In this document: positions 20,261-29,756 of the stretch, one piece after another
Numbering within the stretch: the stretch's first letter is position 1
Layout of the letters: each line of letters begins with the position of its first letter
NCBI GenBank assembly: GCA_003524145.1
Contig: DODZ01000035.1
Span: forward strand, 60,868 to 124,867
Length of the DNA stretch: 64,000 bases
Direction of reading: 5' to 3'
From: Candidatus Apopatosoma intestinale
Lineage (GTDB): Bacteria > Bacillota > Clostridia > Oscillospirales > CAG-272
Translations under genes and position numbers: made by a program
Notes under the pieces: generated by a model
Seen by the model: only the letters and a program-made list of their open reading frames with translations
Databases searched by the model: none
What the model was told of the DNA's origin: nothing

Positions 20261-22261
20261 ATGGCAAGCAAGAGCAAGGACTACGGCAATAACAGTATAT
20301 CGTCTATAAAAGGAGCGGACAGAGTGCGCCTTCGCCCTGCCGTTATTTTCGGCTCGGACGGAATAGACGGATGCCGCCACAGCGTTTTTGAAATAGTGTC
20401 AAACGCTGTCGATGAGGCGGGTGCCGGCTACGGCAATCTGATAAATGTCACCGCATATAAAGACCTCAGCATATGCGTTGAGGACTTCGGTCGCGGCGTG
20501 CCGCTCGGCTATAATGAAGCAGAGGGAAGATACAACTGGGAGCTTGTCTACTGCGAGCTTTACGCGGGAGGCAAATACAATGTCGGCGGTGAGGATTCCT
20601 CATATGAATTTTCTCTCGGACTCAACGGACTCGGCGCCGCATCCACGCAGTACGCCTCGGAATATATGCAGGTGCGCTCGTATCGCGACGGTGAAATGTA
20701 CGAGATGAATTTCAAAAAGGGCTGTCCGGTCGGCGAGCTGACGGCAACGCCGCTCACCAAAAAGGACAAAAAGACAGGCACCACGGTTTGCTGGAAGCCG
20801 GATTCGGAGGTTTTCACCGATATCAATGTCGGCAAGGAATACTATACCACGATGCTGGACAGGCAGGCAATGGTAAATCCGGGGGTGAAATTTGTTTTCA
20901 GATGGGAAAACGAGGACGGAACCTTCGAGGAGCATGAATATTACTACGAAAACGGCATTGCCGACTATATAGCCGCGGCGGCGGGCGAAACCTCGCTCAC
21001 GGCTCCCGTGGTCTGGAATATGCAGGATAAGGGCAGAGACTGCGACAACAGAGACGAATACCGCCTGAAAGCGCAGATAGCTTTCTGCTTTTCCAATACG
21101 ACGCACCTGACTGAATATTACCACAATTCGAGCTATCTCGAATACGGCGGCTCACCCGACCGTGCCGTCCGCGCCGCATTCACATATGCCATAGACAAAT
21201 ATCTGCGCCAGACCGGCAAATATACAAAGAGCGAGCAGAAGATAAGCTATGCCGACATAGCCGATTGCCTGATACTGATTATCAGCAGCTTTTCCACGCA
21301 GGCTTCATATGAAAACCAGACGAAAAAGAGCATAACGAATACCTTCATTCAGGAGTCGCTGACAAACTTCATGAAGGAAAATCTCGAGCTTTATTTTCGC
21401 GAGAAGCCGCTGGAGGCGGAAAAAATAGCTTCTCAGGTGCTGATAAACAAGCGCAGCCGCGAGGAAGCGGAAAATACACGCGTCAGCGCCAAGAAGAAGA
21501 TGACGACGGCAAACGACGTGACAAACCGCATAAACAAATTCGTTTCCTGTCGCTCCAAGGACCCGACGAGAAGAGAACTCTATATAGTTGAGGGCGATTC
21601 GGCACTCACCTCGGTAAAGCTCGGCAGAGATGCGGAATTTCAGGCGATAATCCCCGTTCGCGGAAAGACGCTCAACTGCCTGAAGAGCACATACAAGAAG
21701 ATTCTCGAGAGCGATATCATAATGGACCTCGTGAATGCCGTCGGTTGCGGAATGGAGCTGGAGAGCGGGCACAAGGAAAATAAAAAATCGCCGATGGCTT
21801 TTGACCGTTCGGCACTGCGCTGGAGCAAGATAATCATCTGTACCGATGCCGATGAGGACGGCTATCAGATAAGAACGCTCCTGCTCACGCTTTTCTACAG
21901 GCTTCTTCCGAAGCTCGTGGATGAGGGGCTTGTTTTCATAGCGGAATCACCGCTCTATGAGATAACCTGCAAGGACGAGACATACTTTGCCTATGACGAA
22001 AAGGAAAAGGCGGAGATAACGGAAAAGCTGAAAGGCGCGAAATATACCGTTCAGCGCTCAAAGGGTCTCGGCGAAAACGAACCCGATATGATGTGGAAAA
22101 CGACGATGAACCCCGCGACGCGCAGACTCATCCAGATCTGTCCCGACGACAGGGAAGCGACGGACTATATTTTCGATACGCTTCTCGGCGACAATCTGAA
22201 AGAGAGAAAAGCCTTCATCGCCAAAAACGGCAAGTTCTACTTCGGTCAGGCTGATGTTTAA
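20261..22261 (+). CDS. Type II DNA topoisomerase B subunit (ParE/GyrB-like, divergent)
   Basis: ATPase/TOPRIM subunit of a type II topoisomerase, 666 residues. The GHKL ATPase has the DEAGAGYGN and GLNGLGAAS segments in place of the usual DE(A/S)LAG and GLHGVGAS. TOPRIM motifs are VEGDSALTS and the acidic DADEDGYQIR (usual DADVDGAHIR). These changes set it apart from canonical GyrB and suggest the second, paralogous enzyme seen in Clostridia. The A subunit starts 21 bases downstream, so the pair forms one operon. Topoisomerase IV-like decatenation is inferred. Confidence 0.9.
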   Translation: MASKSKDYGNNSISSIKGADRVRLRPAVIFGSDGIDGCRHSVFEIVSNAVDEAGAGYGNLINVTAYKDLSICVEDFGRGVPLGYNEAEGRYNWELVYCELYAGGKYNVGGEDSSYEFSLGLNGLGAASTQYASEYMQVRSYRDGEMYEMNFKKGCPVGELTATPLTKKDKKTGTTVCWKPDSEVFTDINVGKEYYTTMLDRQAMVNPGVKFVFRWENEDGTFEEHEYYYENGIADYIAAAAGETSLTAPVVWNMQDKGRDCDNRDEYRLKAQIAFCFSNTTHLTEYYHNSSYLEYGGSPDRAVRAAFTYAIDKYLRQTGKYTKSEQKISYADIADCLILIISSFSTQASYENQTKKSITNTFIQESLTNFMKENLELYFREKPLEAEKIASQVLINKRSREEAENTRVSAKKKMTTANDVTNRINKFVSCRSKDPTRRELYIVEGDSALTSVKLGRDAEFQAIIPVRGKTLNCLKSTYKKILESDIIMDLVNAVGCGMELESGHKENKKSPMAFDRSALRWSKIIICTDADEDGYQIRTLLLTLFYRLLPKLVDEGLVFIAESPLYEITCKDETYFAYDEKEKAEITEKLKGAKYTVQRSKGLGENEPDMMWKTTMNPATRRLIQICPDDREATDYIFDTLLGDNLKERKAFIAKNGKFYFGQADV

Positions 22262-22282
22262 TCGCGCGGAAAGGAGAAAGCA

Positions 22283-24475
22283 ATGGCAAAATCAAGAAAA
22301 AAGCAGATGATCGAAGAGCCGCAGGAAATTGCGGAGGTCAAGCTGCAGCCTATAACGGAAACAATAGAAAAAAACTATATGCCGTATGTCATGACGAGCA
22401 TAATATCACGCGCTATCCCCGCAATAGACGGCTTCAAGCCCTCGCACAGGAAGCTGCTCTATACCATGTATAAGATGGGACTGCTGACGGGTCAAAGGAC
22501 AAAAAGTGCGAATGTTGTGGGTCAGACGATGCGCCTCAATCCGCATGGAGATATGGCGATATACGAGACAATGGTGCGTCTGACTCGCGGTAACGAAACA
22601 CTGCTTCATCCCTTTGTCGATTCCAAAGGGAGCTTCGGCAAGCAGTACAGCACGATGGCTTTCGCCGCCTCACGTTATACCGAGGTAAAGCTTGATAAAT
22701 TCTGCGCCGAGATATTTTCGGGCATAGATAAAAACGCCGTCGATTTCATCGATAACTATGACAGCACCATGCGCGAGCCGACGATACTGCCGACGACTTT
22801 TCCGAATATACTCGTTTCGCCCAATTCGGGCGTTGCCGTCGGCATCGCCTGTGAAATAGCGTCCTTCAATCTTGCCGAGATATGCGACGGCACCATAGCG
22901 GCACTGCGCAATCCCGAGATAACGAGCGAGGAGCTCTCGGAGCTGATAAAGGCGCCGGATTTTGCGAGCGGTGCGTCCATTCTTTATAATAAAGAGGATA
23001 TTATCTCTATATATGAGACAGGCAGAGGCTCTGTCAATATGCGCTCGCGCTATGTCTATGACAAGGAGTCAAACTGCATTGATGTGCTGGAGATTCCTTT
23101 CGGCGTGACGATAGAGCAGATTATCGCAAAAATTACCGACCTCATCAAGCGCGGCGAGCTCAAAGAGGTGACGGATGTACGCGATGAGATAGACCTGCAC
23201 GGCTTCAAGCTGACGCTCGACCTGCGCCGCGGCGCCGACCCCGAAAAGGTGATGGCGAAGCTTTTCAAAAAGACGCCGCTTGAGAGTAGCTATGCCTGCA
23301 ATTTCAATGTTATTGTTGATAACGAGGCGCGCCAGCTCGGCGTGCGGGAGATGCTGCTCGAATGGATAAAATTCCGCATGAGCTGTTATCGCCGCGAGCT
23401 TATCTTCGAGAGGGACAAAAAGAGCGAAAAGCTTCATCTGCTTGTAGGTCTGGGAACGATACTTCTCGACCTTGACAAGGCAATAAAGATAGTCCGCGAG
23501 ACTGCGCGTGACAAGGATGTTATACCGAATCTGATGGCGGGCTTCAAGATAGACGAGGTACAGGCGGAATATATTGCCGAGATAAAGCTGCGCAATTTCA
23601 ACCGCGAATACATCATCGAACGTATAAAAGAAATAGAATCTCTGAAAAAAGAGATAGCGGAGCTTTCCGCCGTCATCGATTCCGATGCGAAGCTCAAGCG
23701 CAGAATAATAAAGCAGCTTGAGGAAATAAAAGAGAAGTACGGCATTCCCAGAAAGACGATGATAGTCTATGAGGACACGCTCCCGAAATACGATGCCGAG
23801 AGCTTTATAGAGAACTACAATGTAAAGCTTGTGCTCACAGAGGAGAGCTATTTCAAGAAGATAACGCTCCAGTCGCTGCGCGGAAACGACGAGCAGAAGC
23901 TCAAGGAGGGTGACAGCGTGCTTGAAACGCTCGACGCCGAAAATGTTTCACAGCTTATGTGCATAGGCACGCTCGGAAATATGTACCGCGCCAAGGTCAG
24001 CGATTTCTCAAACTGCAAGGCGAGCGAATTCGGCGATTATCTGCCCGCAAAGCTGAAATGCGACGGCGATGAGAAGATAAAGCTGATCCGTACGGACGTG
24101 GATTATGAGAGCGGGGACAATCTTGTCTTTGTATTTGAAAACGGAAAGGCTGTGCGCATACCGATATCTGCCTATGCGACCAAGGCTCCGAGAAAGAAGC
24201 TGGTAAAGGCTTTCAATACAAATTCGCCGCTTGTCGGTGCCTTTTATGAGGAGGCGGGAAAGAGCTTTGATATTTTCATGAAGAGCGGGAGCAAGGGCAT
24301 AACGGTAAGCTCCAAGCTCATCCCGCAGAAAACCTCGAGAACCTCTGCGGGCGTGCAGATATTTACGCTCAAGGGCGGGCAGAAGCTCGAACTTGCCACG
24401 GTAAATCTCGAAAAATATCCGGAGTCCGCCTCGTGCAGAAAGATAAAGGTGCCTGCCACGGGCGTGACACTCTGA
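22283..24475 (+). CDS. Type II DNA topoisomerase A subunit (ParC/GyrA-like)
   Basis: DNA cleavage and rejoining subunit, 730 residues. The winged-helix region includes DGFKPSHRKLLYTM, and the catalytic tyrosine lies in AASRYTE near residue 131. A coiled tower region (ERIKEIESLKKEIAELSA) and a C-terminal beta-pinwheel-like part follow. The C-terminal part is short and no clear GyrA box is visible, which fits a topoisomerase IV-like enzyme better than gyrase. It is coupled to the B-subunit gene. A GGAG ribosome site precedes the ATG. Confidence 0.92.
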   Translation: MAKSRKKQMIEEPQEIAEVKLQPITETIEKNYMPYVMTSIISRAIPAIDGFKPSHRKLLYTMYKMGLLTGQRTKSANVVGQTMRLNPHGDMAIYETMVRLTRGNETLLHPFVDSKGSFGKQYSTMAFAASRYTEVKLDKFCAEIFSGIDKNAVDFIDNYDSTMREPTILPTTFPNILVSPNSGVAVGIACEIASFNLAEICDGTIAALRNPEITSEELSELIKAPDFASGASILYNKEDIISIYETGRGSVNMRSRYVYDKESNCIDVLEIPFGVTIEQIIAKITDLIKRGELKEVTDVRDEIDLHGFKLTLDLRRGADPEKVMAKLFKKTPLESSYACNFNVIVDNEARQLGVREMLLEWIKFRMSCYRRELIFERDKKSEKLHLLVGLGTILLDLDKAIKIVRETARDKDVIPNLMAGFKIDEVQAEYIAEIKLRNFNREYIIERIKEIESLKKEIAELSAVIDSDAKLKRRIIKQLEEIKEKYGIPRKTMIVYEDTLPKYDAESFIENYNVKLVLTEESYFKKITLQSLRGNDEQKLKEGDSVLETLDAENVSQLMCIGTLGNMYRAKVSDFSNCKASEFGDYLPAKLKCDGDEKIKLIRTDVDYESGDNLVFVFENGKAVRIPISAYATKAPRKKLVKAFNTNSPLVGAFYEEAGKSFDIFMKSGSKGITVSSKLIPQKTSRTSAGVQIFTLKGGQKLELATVNLEKYPESASCRKIKVPATGVTL

Positions 24476-24500
24476 AATTAAAGAAACGGAGGGCTTTTTT

Positions 24501-25124
24501 ATGAGAATACTGATAGCATCTGATGACAGGATCTATGCGAGAATGCTTTATCTTTCTCTTGCGGAGAAGGGCGCTGAGGCAGCGATAAAATCGCCCGCCG
24601 AGCTCTCCGCCGCGGAGGAATACGATATGATGCTTCTCGATGCGGGCGGTTTTTCGCCGGATTTGAGGCTTCCGGATATACCGGTCGTGCTCTACGGTAC
24701 CGATGCACAGCTTCGGGGAATAGACGACGGCGAGCTTTCCCGCTTCTTTATTCTGCCGAGACCCTTTCGGATGAGCGAGCTTTACGGTGTCATATTCTCC
24801 GGCAGGAGCGAAAAGACGGAAAACGATATCTCCGAGAGAAAGCTCGGCATAGTTCTTGACGGGACAAAGCGATGCGTTTATATAAAAGGAGAAAAGGTTT
24901 TCCTGTCGCGCAGGGAATTCAATCTTTTCGCTCTGCTGATGGAAAAGAGGGGCACACCTGTTTCGAGAGAAGAAGCGGGCACTGTTTTTCTCGGCGAGGA
25001 CGGCGAGATGAAGAGCAATGTCGTAGATGTCTATATCAAATATCTGCGCGAAAAAATAGACGAAAGATTTGATATCAAGCTGATAAAGACAGTCCGCGGA
25101 GCGGGCTATATGATAGGCATGTAA
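24501..25124 (+). CDS. Winged-helix response regulator with altered receiver
   Basis: A 207-residue OmpR-type protein. The receiver keeps an acidic pair (SDD, residues 7-9) and a possible phospho-acceptor Asp47 (MLLDAGG), but the conserved switch lysine of the KPF motif is Arg87 (PRPF) and the domain is short. The DNA-binding domain looks intact (VFLSRREFNLFALL, then VRGAGYMIG). No sensor kinase is adjacent; it sits between topoisomerase and addA. It may act without phosphorylation. The reduced receiver is visible; the mode of control is inference. Confidence 0.83.
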   Translation: MRILIASDDRIYARMLYLSLAEKGAEAAIKSPAELSAAEEYDMMLLDAGGFSPDLRLPDIPVVLYGTDAQLRGIDDGELSRFFILPRPFRMSELYGVIFSGRSEKTENDISERKLGIVLDGTKRCVYIKGEKVFLSRREFNLFALLMEKRGTPVSREEAGTVFLGEDGEMKSNVVDVYIKYLREKIDERFDIKLIKTVRGAGYMIGM

Positions 25125-25156
25125 GTGATTTTTGCAGATTTCGGGAGGAGGAAGGC

Positions 25157-28100
25157 ATGGCTGAAATAAAATGGACTGCGGCGCAGAGAGATGCTATTGA
25201 AGCGAGCGGCAGGAATATATATGTCGCGGCGGCGGCAGGCAGCGGAAAAACAGCCGTGCTGACGCGCAGAATAATAGAACGCATCTGCTCTCCCGGGATA
25301 CACGCCGATATCTCGCGTATGCTGATAGTGACCTTCACGCGGGCTGCGGCGGACGAGCTGAGGGGAAGAATAGGCGCAGCAATAGAAGAGGAGAAGCTGA
25401 AAAGCCCCGACGACAGGCATCTGCGCAGGCAGGCTCTGCTTTTGCCATGTGCCAAGATAAGCACGGTGCACAGCTTCTGTCTTGACCTGATACGCGCAAA
25501 TTTCCGCGAGCTGGGCTTGCCGTCGGATTTTCATGCTGCGGATGAAACCGTGGAAAACCGCTTATTTTCCGATACGGCGGAGGAGCTTATCTCCGATTAC
25601 TACGATGGAAAAATAAGCGGGGAATACGCGATAGAGGATTTCCGCCTTTTTGTAAACACCTTCGGCAGTGCCACGGATGACGAGGCTCTGCAAAAAACCG
25701 TCGGTGCGCTTTACAGAAGTCTTTGCGATACGCCGGACGGGATAGAGTCGCTTTCTCATTATACGGAGCTTTATATGAGCGCCGCAAAGGCGGACTTCAT
25801 GGCGACCCCTTGGGGCGAGCCGATAAAGCGATATCTATGCTCGGCTTTTAAATACTATGAGGAGATTTTCTCCCGCGCTCTGGCATATATCGGGGAAAAT
25901 CCGGAGTATGCTCCCTATGAGGAGACGCTCTCGGGCGAGCTTGCGCTTCTGCGTTCGCTTGATGCCGGAAATATGGGCTATGACGAGCTTTGCGATAAGA
26001 TAAACGGCTATACGCCCGCGAAAATAGGCACACTCAGGCGCGGCACGGAAAAATCGCCCGAAATACTGTTTTTTGTCGCGCAGAGGGACGCTTTCAAGGC
26101 GGAAATGAAGAGCCTGCGCTCGGAATATTTCTGTTTTTCGGCGGCGGATATCGCGGCTTCATTTGAATTTACCGCGCGGGCGGCGGCAGACCTGAGGAGA
26201 TTTCTCCTGCTTTTTGACGCGCGTTTTTCGGAGGAGAAGCGGCGAAAGAAGCTGATAACTTTTGCCGATATGGAGCGCTATGCGCTCACTTTGCTCTGGG
26301 ACAGGAAAAACGATGCGAAGACCGATATCGCGTGTGCTGTTACGGAGCAGTTTGACGAGATATATGTTGATGAATATCAGGATATAAATGCTGTCCAGAA
26401 TAAAATATTTTCGCTTGTTTCGCGTGGCGACAATTTCTTTGCCGTCGGCGATATCAAGCAGAGTATATACGGCTTCCGCGGCGGCAGACCCGATATTTTC
26501 AAGGGGATGACCGACCGTGCAAAAAAGTACCGCGCCGATATGGGAGAGGGGGAGGCAAAGGTCTTTCTGTCCGAAAATTTCCGCTCCTGCTCCGAGGTTC
26601 TCGGTTATGCAAACAGGGTTTTCTCCAAGCTGATGAATGTCGAGGGGGCAAGCGGCTACGGTGAGGACGAGCGCCTTGTCTGCGGGAGGCGCGAGGGAAG
26701 TGCCCCTGCCGAAATCTGCGTGGTGGAGAAGGAAACGACAGCCGCCGACGATATTTCAAGCGAGGCTGATTATGTGGCGGCGAAAATCCGCTCGCTCATA
26801 GGTCAGCCGAAGCGTGACGGCGAGCTTATAAAGCCGGGCGATATTGCCATTCTTCTGCGCAGTGCCGAGCGGAAAGCACCGCAGTATGAGCGTGCGCTGA
26901 AAAAATACGGAATACCCTGCGAGAGCATGGGAACAGGGGATTTCTTTGAAAATCCCGAGGTTTTGCTCGCTTTTTCGCTTCTTAATACCGTAGACAATCC
27001 GTCGAAAGACGTTTACCTTGCGGCAACGCTGAAAAGCCCGCTTTACGGTGTTTCGCTCGACGAGCTGATATATATAAGAAGAAGCCACGGCGGCGGCTCA
27101 CTCTACGAGGCGCTGAAAAGCTTCACCGAGAGCACGGGCTTTGCAAAGGGGGAGCGTTTTCTCTCGGATAACGCGAAATACCGCGCGCTTGCATCCGCAC
27201 TCCCTGCGGACAAGCTGATATGGCAGATTTATACCGAGACTGGGCTTCTTTGCCTGCCGAACGACACCGATACTGCCGGCAGGGAGATAGCAAGGGCAAA
27301 TCTCATGCAGCTTTACCGCTGGTCGATGGACTATGGCGGCGGAAATATATGCGGGCTTCATTCATTTCTCGGCTTTATAGAGGATGCCATCGAGAGCGGT
27401 AAAAAGATAACTCAGGAGGGCGCGGAGGAGCGCACAGACTGCGTAAAAATAACAACTATACATTCGAGCAAGGGGCTGGAATATCCGATTTGCTTCCTTT
27501 GCGACTGTGCCGCCGCCATATCGGATAAGGACGCGGCAAAAGGCGTGCTTTTCAGTCCGGAGCTCGGCATAGCACCGAAAATCCCTTCGGAAAACGGATT
27601 TTATCTGCTCGATACACCGCTCCGCCGCTCGCTTATATGCGCAAGGAGAACGGAAATATCTTTTGAGGAATCGCGCCTGCTCTATGTTGCCCTGACGAGA
27701 GCGCGTGAGCGTCTTTTCATAACGGCGCAGGTGCCCGCAAAAGCGAACGCCGCGACAGAGGATATATACGATACGGCACGCTCACCAGAATTTTCGATAA
27801 AGCATGATGCCTATTCTCTCTATCTGCTCGCCACGGCTCCGAACTATCTGAACATGCTGCTCTGTGCCTGCCCGTATGCTCCCGAAATGAAGCTGAAAAC
27901 CGTCCGTGCGGAATTAAGCGGTGAGACGGCAGAGCATATCGCGGCGGTAACGCAGACAAATGACAATATCCTGCCGTATCAGGCGGAGGTCGCCGTACGC
28001 AGGCTTGATTTTGAATATGCATACGGAGATATGACAAAAATCCCATCGAAGCTTTCCGTATCAAAGCTTTATCCGACGATTTTCGACGAGGATGACGGTA

Positions 28101-28738
28101 GTGCTTCATATGAAAAGGCGACAACCGAAGAAGTCTCATCCGAGATAAAAATCCCGAAATTTCTCATGGACGAGCCGGATGAGGAAGCCACTGCGGCACA
28201 GCGCGGCACTGCGATGCATACCTTTATGCAGTTTGCCGATTTCGACAATGTCTACCGCAGCGGCATAGAGGCGGAAAGAGACCGCCTTGCAGAGCAGGGA
28301 TATCTTTTTGCCTCGGACAGGGAAAAGCTCGATCTCGGGAGGCTTGCGGCATTTTTCTCGGGAGAAACGGCAAAGATGATACGAGAGGCGAAGCATGTAT
28401 ATCGGGAGAAGCGTTTTCTCCTTAATTATCCCGCGTCGCTTTTCACCGAGGATGAGAAAAAGAAAAAGCTGTATGCAGGCGAAGAAGTGCTTGTTCAGGG
28501 AGTCATCGACTGCGTGATTTTCGATAAAAACGGCGAAGCGGTGCTCATAGATTATAAGACCGACAGCTTTCGCCGCGGCACTGACGCGGAGTATATAAGG
28601 GAAACGCTTCGCCGCCGTCACCGTCTGCAGCTCGGCTACTACAAATATGCCTGCGAGAAAATGTTCGGGAAACCCGTTTCCCACGTATTTATCTATTCGT
28701 TTGCCCTCGGCGATGCCGTGGAAATATATGATTTATAA
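25157..28738 (+). CDS. addA: AddA, helicase-nuclease subunit A
   Basis: UvrD-like superfamily 1 helicase with a C-terminal nuclease domain, the motor of AddAB double-strand-break processing. It has 1193 residues. Motif I is AAAGSGKTAVL near residue 24, motif II is VDEYQDINAVQ, motif III is GDIKQSIYGFRGG, and a later motif is TTIHSSKGLEYP. The C-terminal nuclease motif is LIDYKTDSF. Length is typical. A strong GGAGG site precedes the ATG. It is separated from addB by four genes and lies on the opposite strand. Confidence 0.97.
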   Translation: MAEIKWTAAQRDAIEASGRNIYVAAAAGSGKTAVLTRRIIERICSPGIHADISRMLIVTFTRAAADELRGRIGAAIEEEKLKSPDDRHLRRQALLLPCAKISTVHSFCLDLIRANFRELGLPSDFHAADETVENRLFSDTAEELISDYYDGKISGEYAIEDFRLFVNTFGSATDDEALQKTVGALYRSLCDTPDGIESLSHYTELYMSAAKADFMATPWGEPIKRYLCSAFKYYEEIFSRALAYIGENPEYAPYEETLSGELALLRSLDAGNMGYDELCDKINGYTPAKIGTLRRGTEKSPEILFFVAQRDAFKAEMKSLRSEYFCFSAADIAASFEFTARAAADLRRFLLLFDARFSEEKRRKKLITFADMERYALTLLWDRKNDAKTDIACAVTEQFDEIYVDEYQDINAVQNKIFSLVSRGDNFFAVGDIKQSIYGFRGGRPDIFKGMTDRAKKYRADMGEGEAKVFLSENFRSCSEVLGYANRVFSKLMNVEGASGYGEDERLVCGRREGSAPAEICVVEKETTAADDISSEADYVAAKIRSLIGQPKRDGELIKPGDIAILLRSAERKAPQYERALKKYGIPCESMGTGDFFENPEVLLAFSLLNTVDNPSKDVYLAATLKSPLYGVSLDELIYIRRSHGGGSLYEALKSFTESTGFAKGERFLSDNAKYRALASALPADKLIWQIYTETGLLCLPNDTDTAGREIARANLMQLYRWSMDYGGGNICGLHSFLGFIEDAIESGKKITQEGAEERTDCVKITTIHSSKGLEYPICFLCDCAAAISDKDAAKGVLFSPELGIAPKIPSENGFYLLDTPLRRSLICARRTEISFEESRLLYVALTRARERLFITAQVPAKANAATEDIYDTARSPEFSIKHDAYSLYLLATAPNYLNMLLCACPYAPEMKLKTVRAELSGETAEHIAAVTQTNDNILPYQAEVAVRRLDFEYAYGDMTKIPSKLSVSKLYPTIFDEDDGSASYEKATTEEVSSEIKIPKFLMDEPDEEATAAQRGTAMHTFMQFADFDNVYRSGIEAERDRLAEQGYLFASDREKLDLGRLAAFFSGETAKMIREAKHVYREKRFLLNYPASLFTEDEKKKKLYAGEEVLVQGVIDCVIFDKNGEAVLIDYKTDSFRRGTDAEYIRETLRRRHRLQLGYYKYACEKMFGKPVSHVFIYSFALGDAVEIYDL

Positions 28739-28763
28739 AGCAAAGAAAGGAATTTAGCGAAAA

Positions 28764-29270
28764 ATGAAAAAACTGCTCAGAAACCCTATGGTGATACTCA
28801 TGGCACTTTTACCGATAGCTGCTTCGGCAGTCTACATTCTCATACTCGGCACAGCCATAAAGGATGTATATCTCCGGGGAATACCGATAGTGCGCCCGCT
28901 TGAAAAAATATCCGTGCTCGGCATAGCCATGCTTGCAGGTACACTCGTATGCTGGGGCTTTGTCGGCGCTTTCTTTGCGCGAAAGAGGGCAACTATGCTG
29001 CAGGGAATACTCATAGCACATATAGTCCCGCTCATTACTTCGCTGATGTATACGGTGCTTTGCGCCATAGGAACGCTTGCAGACAAGGTTTCCGTAAAGG
29101 AAGCGGGAGAGCTCATCGGTGTGCTCGGAATGGGATTTTTCAATACCGTTGGCACATATGTATTTCTCATAACGCCTGTGAAATTTATTGAAATATATAT
29201 TGATTTGATTGCAATGGTCGGAATTTTTGCCATAGGATATGCAATAAAGACGGCTAAAAAGAAAAAATGA
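28764..29270 (+). CDS. Four-helix membrane protein, unknown
   Basis: A 168-residue hydrophobic protein that I do not recognise, with hydrophobic segments at about 9-30, 47-70, 80-103 and 122-160 and a lysine-rich end (KTAKKKK). An AAGGAA ribosome site lies 25 bases after addA, so the two are probably co-transcribed. Nothing indicates its function. Confidence 0.7.
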   Translation: MKKLLRNPMVILMALLPIAASAVYILILGTAIKDVYLRGIPIVRPLEKISVLGIAMLAGTLVCWGFVGAFFARKRATMLQGILIAHIVPLITSLMYTVLCAIGTLADKVSVKEAGELIGVLGMGFFNTVGTYVFLITPVKFIEIYIDLIAMVGIFAIGYAIKTAKKKK

Positions 29271-29303
29271 AAATAAACGGCTTTTTTAGCGAAGTCTGTA
29301 AAA

Positions 29304-29332
29304 TTAACACAAAATATCTTCCCTCATAATAT
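29304..29332 (+). promoter_or_regulatory. promoter of the cysteine-rich peptide gene
   Basis: TTAACA (29304-29309), a 17-base spacer and TAATAT (29327-29332). A 14-base perfect palindrome, GCCGCATATGCGGC (29363-29376), lies in the leader directly before the ribosome site. Confidence 0.5.
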
Positions 29333-29391
29333 ATATCAGGTAGGCAAAACTTGCCGCTAATAGCCGCATATGCGGCGGAGGGAGGATATAT

Positions 29392-29481
29392 ATGAACTGT
29401 CTTTGCAATCTTTTCGATAACAACAACTGCATCTGGATTCTCGTTATTGCCTGCATTCTTATTTGCTGCTGCAACGGCTGA
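29392..29481 (+). CDS. 29-residue cysteine-rich membrane peptide
   Basis: An ATG with a strong GGAGGGAGGA ribosome site (29378-29387) opens a frame of 29 codons ending in TGA. The peptide has a short N-terminal part with two cysteines and an acidic/asparagine stretch (CLCNLFDNNN). A hydrophobic helix with aromatic start (WILVIACILI) and a terminal CCCNG follow. Six of 29 residues are Cys. It has its own promoter and is followed by a terminator. It resembles the very short Cys-rich hydrophobic proteins annotated in spore-forming Clostridia, but no function is known to me. Confidence 0.72.
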   Translation: MNCLCNLFDNNNCIWILVIACILICCCNG

Positions 29482-29576
29482 TGTATCCGAATTTTACGGG
29501 ATGGTAGCTCCCATGAAAAAGCCTTGATGGCAAAAATGTCTGCCGGAAGTTTATCCGGAATATCGGAAAAATCAAA

Positions 29577-29608
29577 CGAAAAAAGGCGGCTTTTGCCGCC
29601 TTTTTTCG
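29577..29608 (+). terminator. intrinsic terminator
   Basis: A 14-bp perfect stem (CGAAAAAAGGCGGC at 29577-29590 with 29595-29608) has a TTTT loop and a T-run inside the 3' arm. It ends the small peptide transcript. Confidence 0.85.
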
Positions 29609-29675
29609 ATTACTCCGCAGGTAAATTTTATTTTTTGTATACTTGCGTTTGCTTATTTTGCATAAATATGTATAC

Positions 29676-29704
29676 TTGACAAAAATCATTTTCGGGTATA
29701 TACT
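29676..29704 (+). promoter_or_regulatory. promoter of lipoprotein gene
   Basis: TTGACA (29676-29681), a 17-base spacer and TATACT (29699-29704), about 50 bases before the ATG. Confidence 0.75.
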
Positions 29705-29756
29705 ATATATAATAAAGTCGGCTTTATACCGATAAATAAACCACAGGAGAAGAAAT

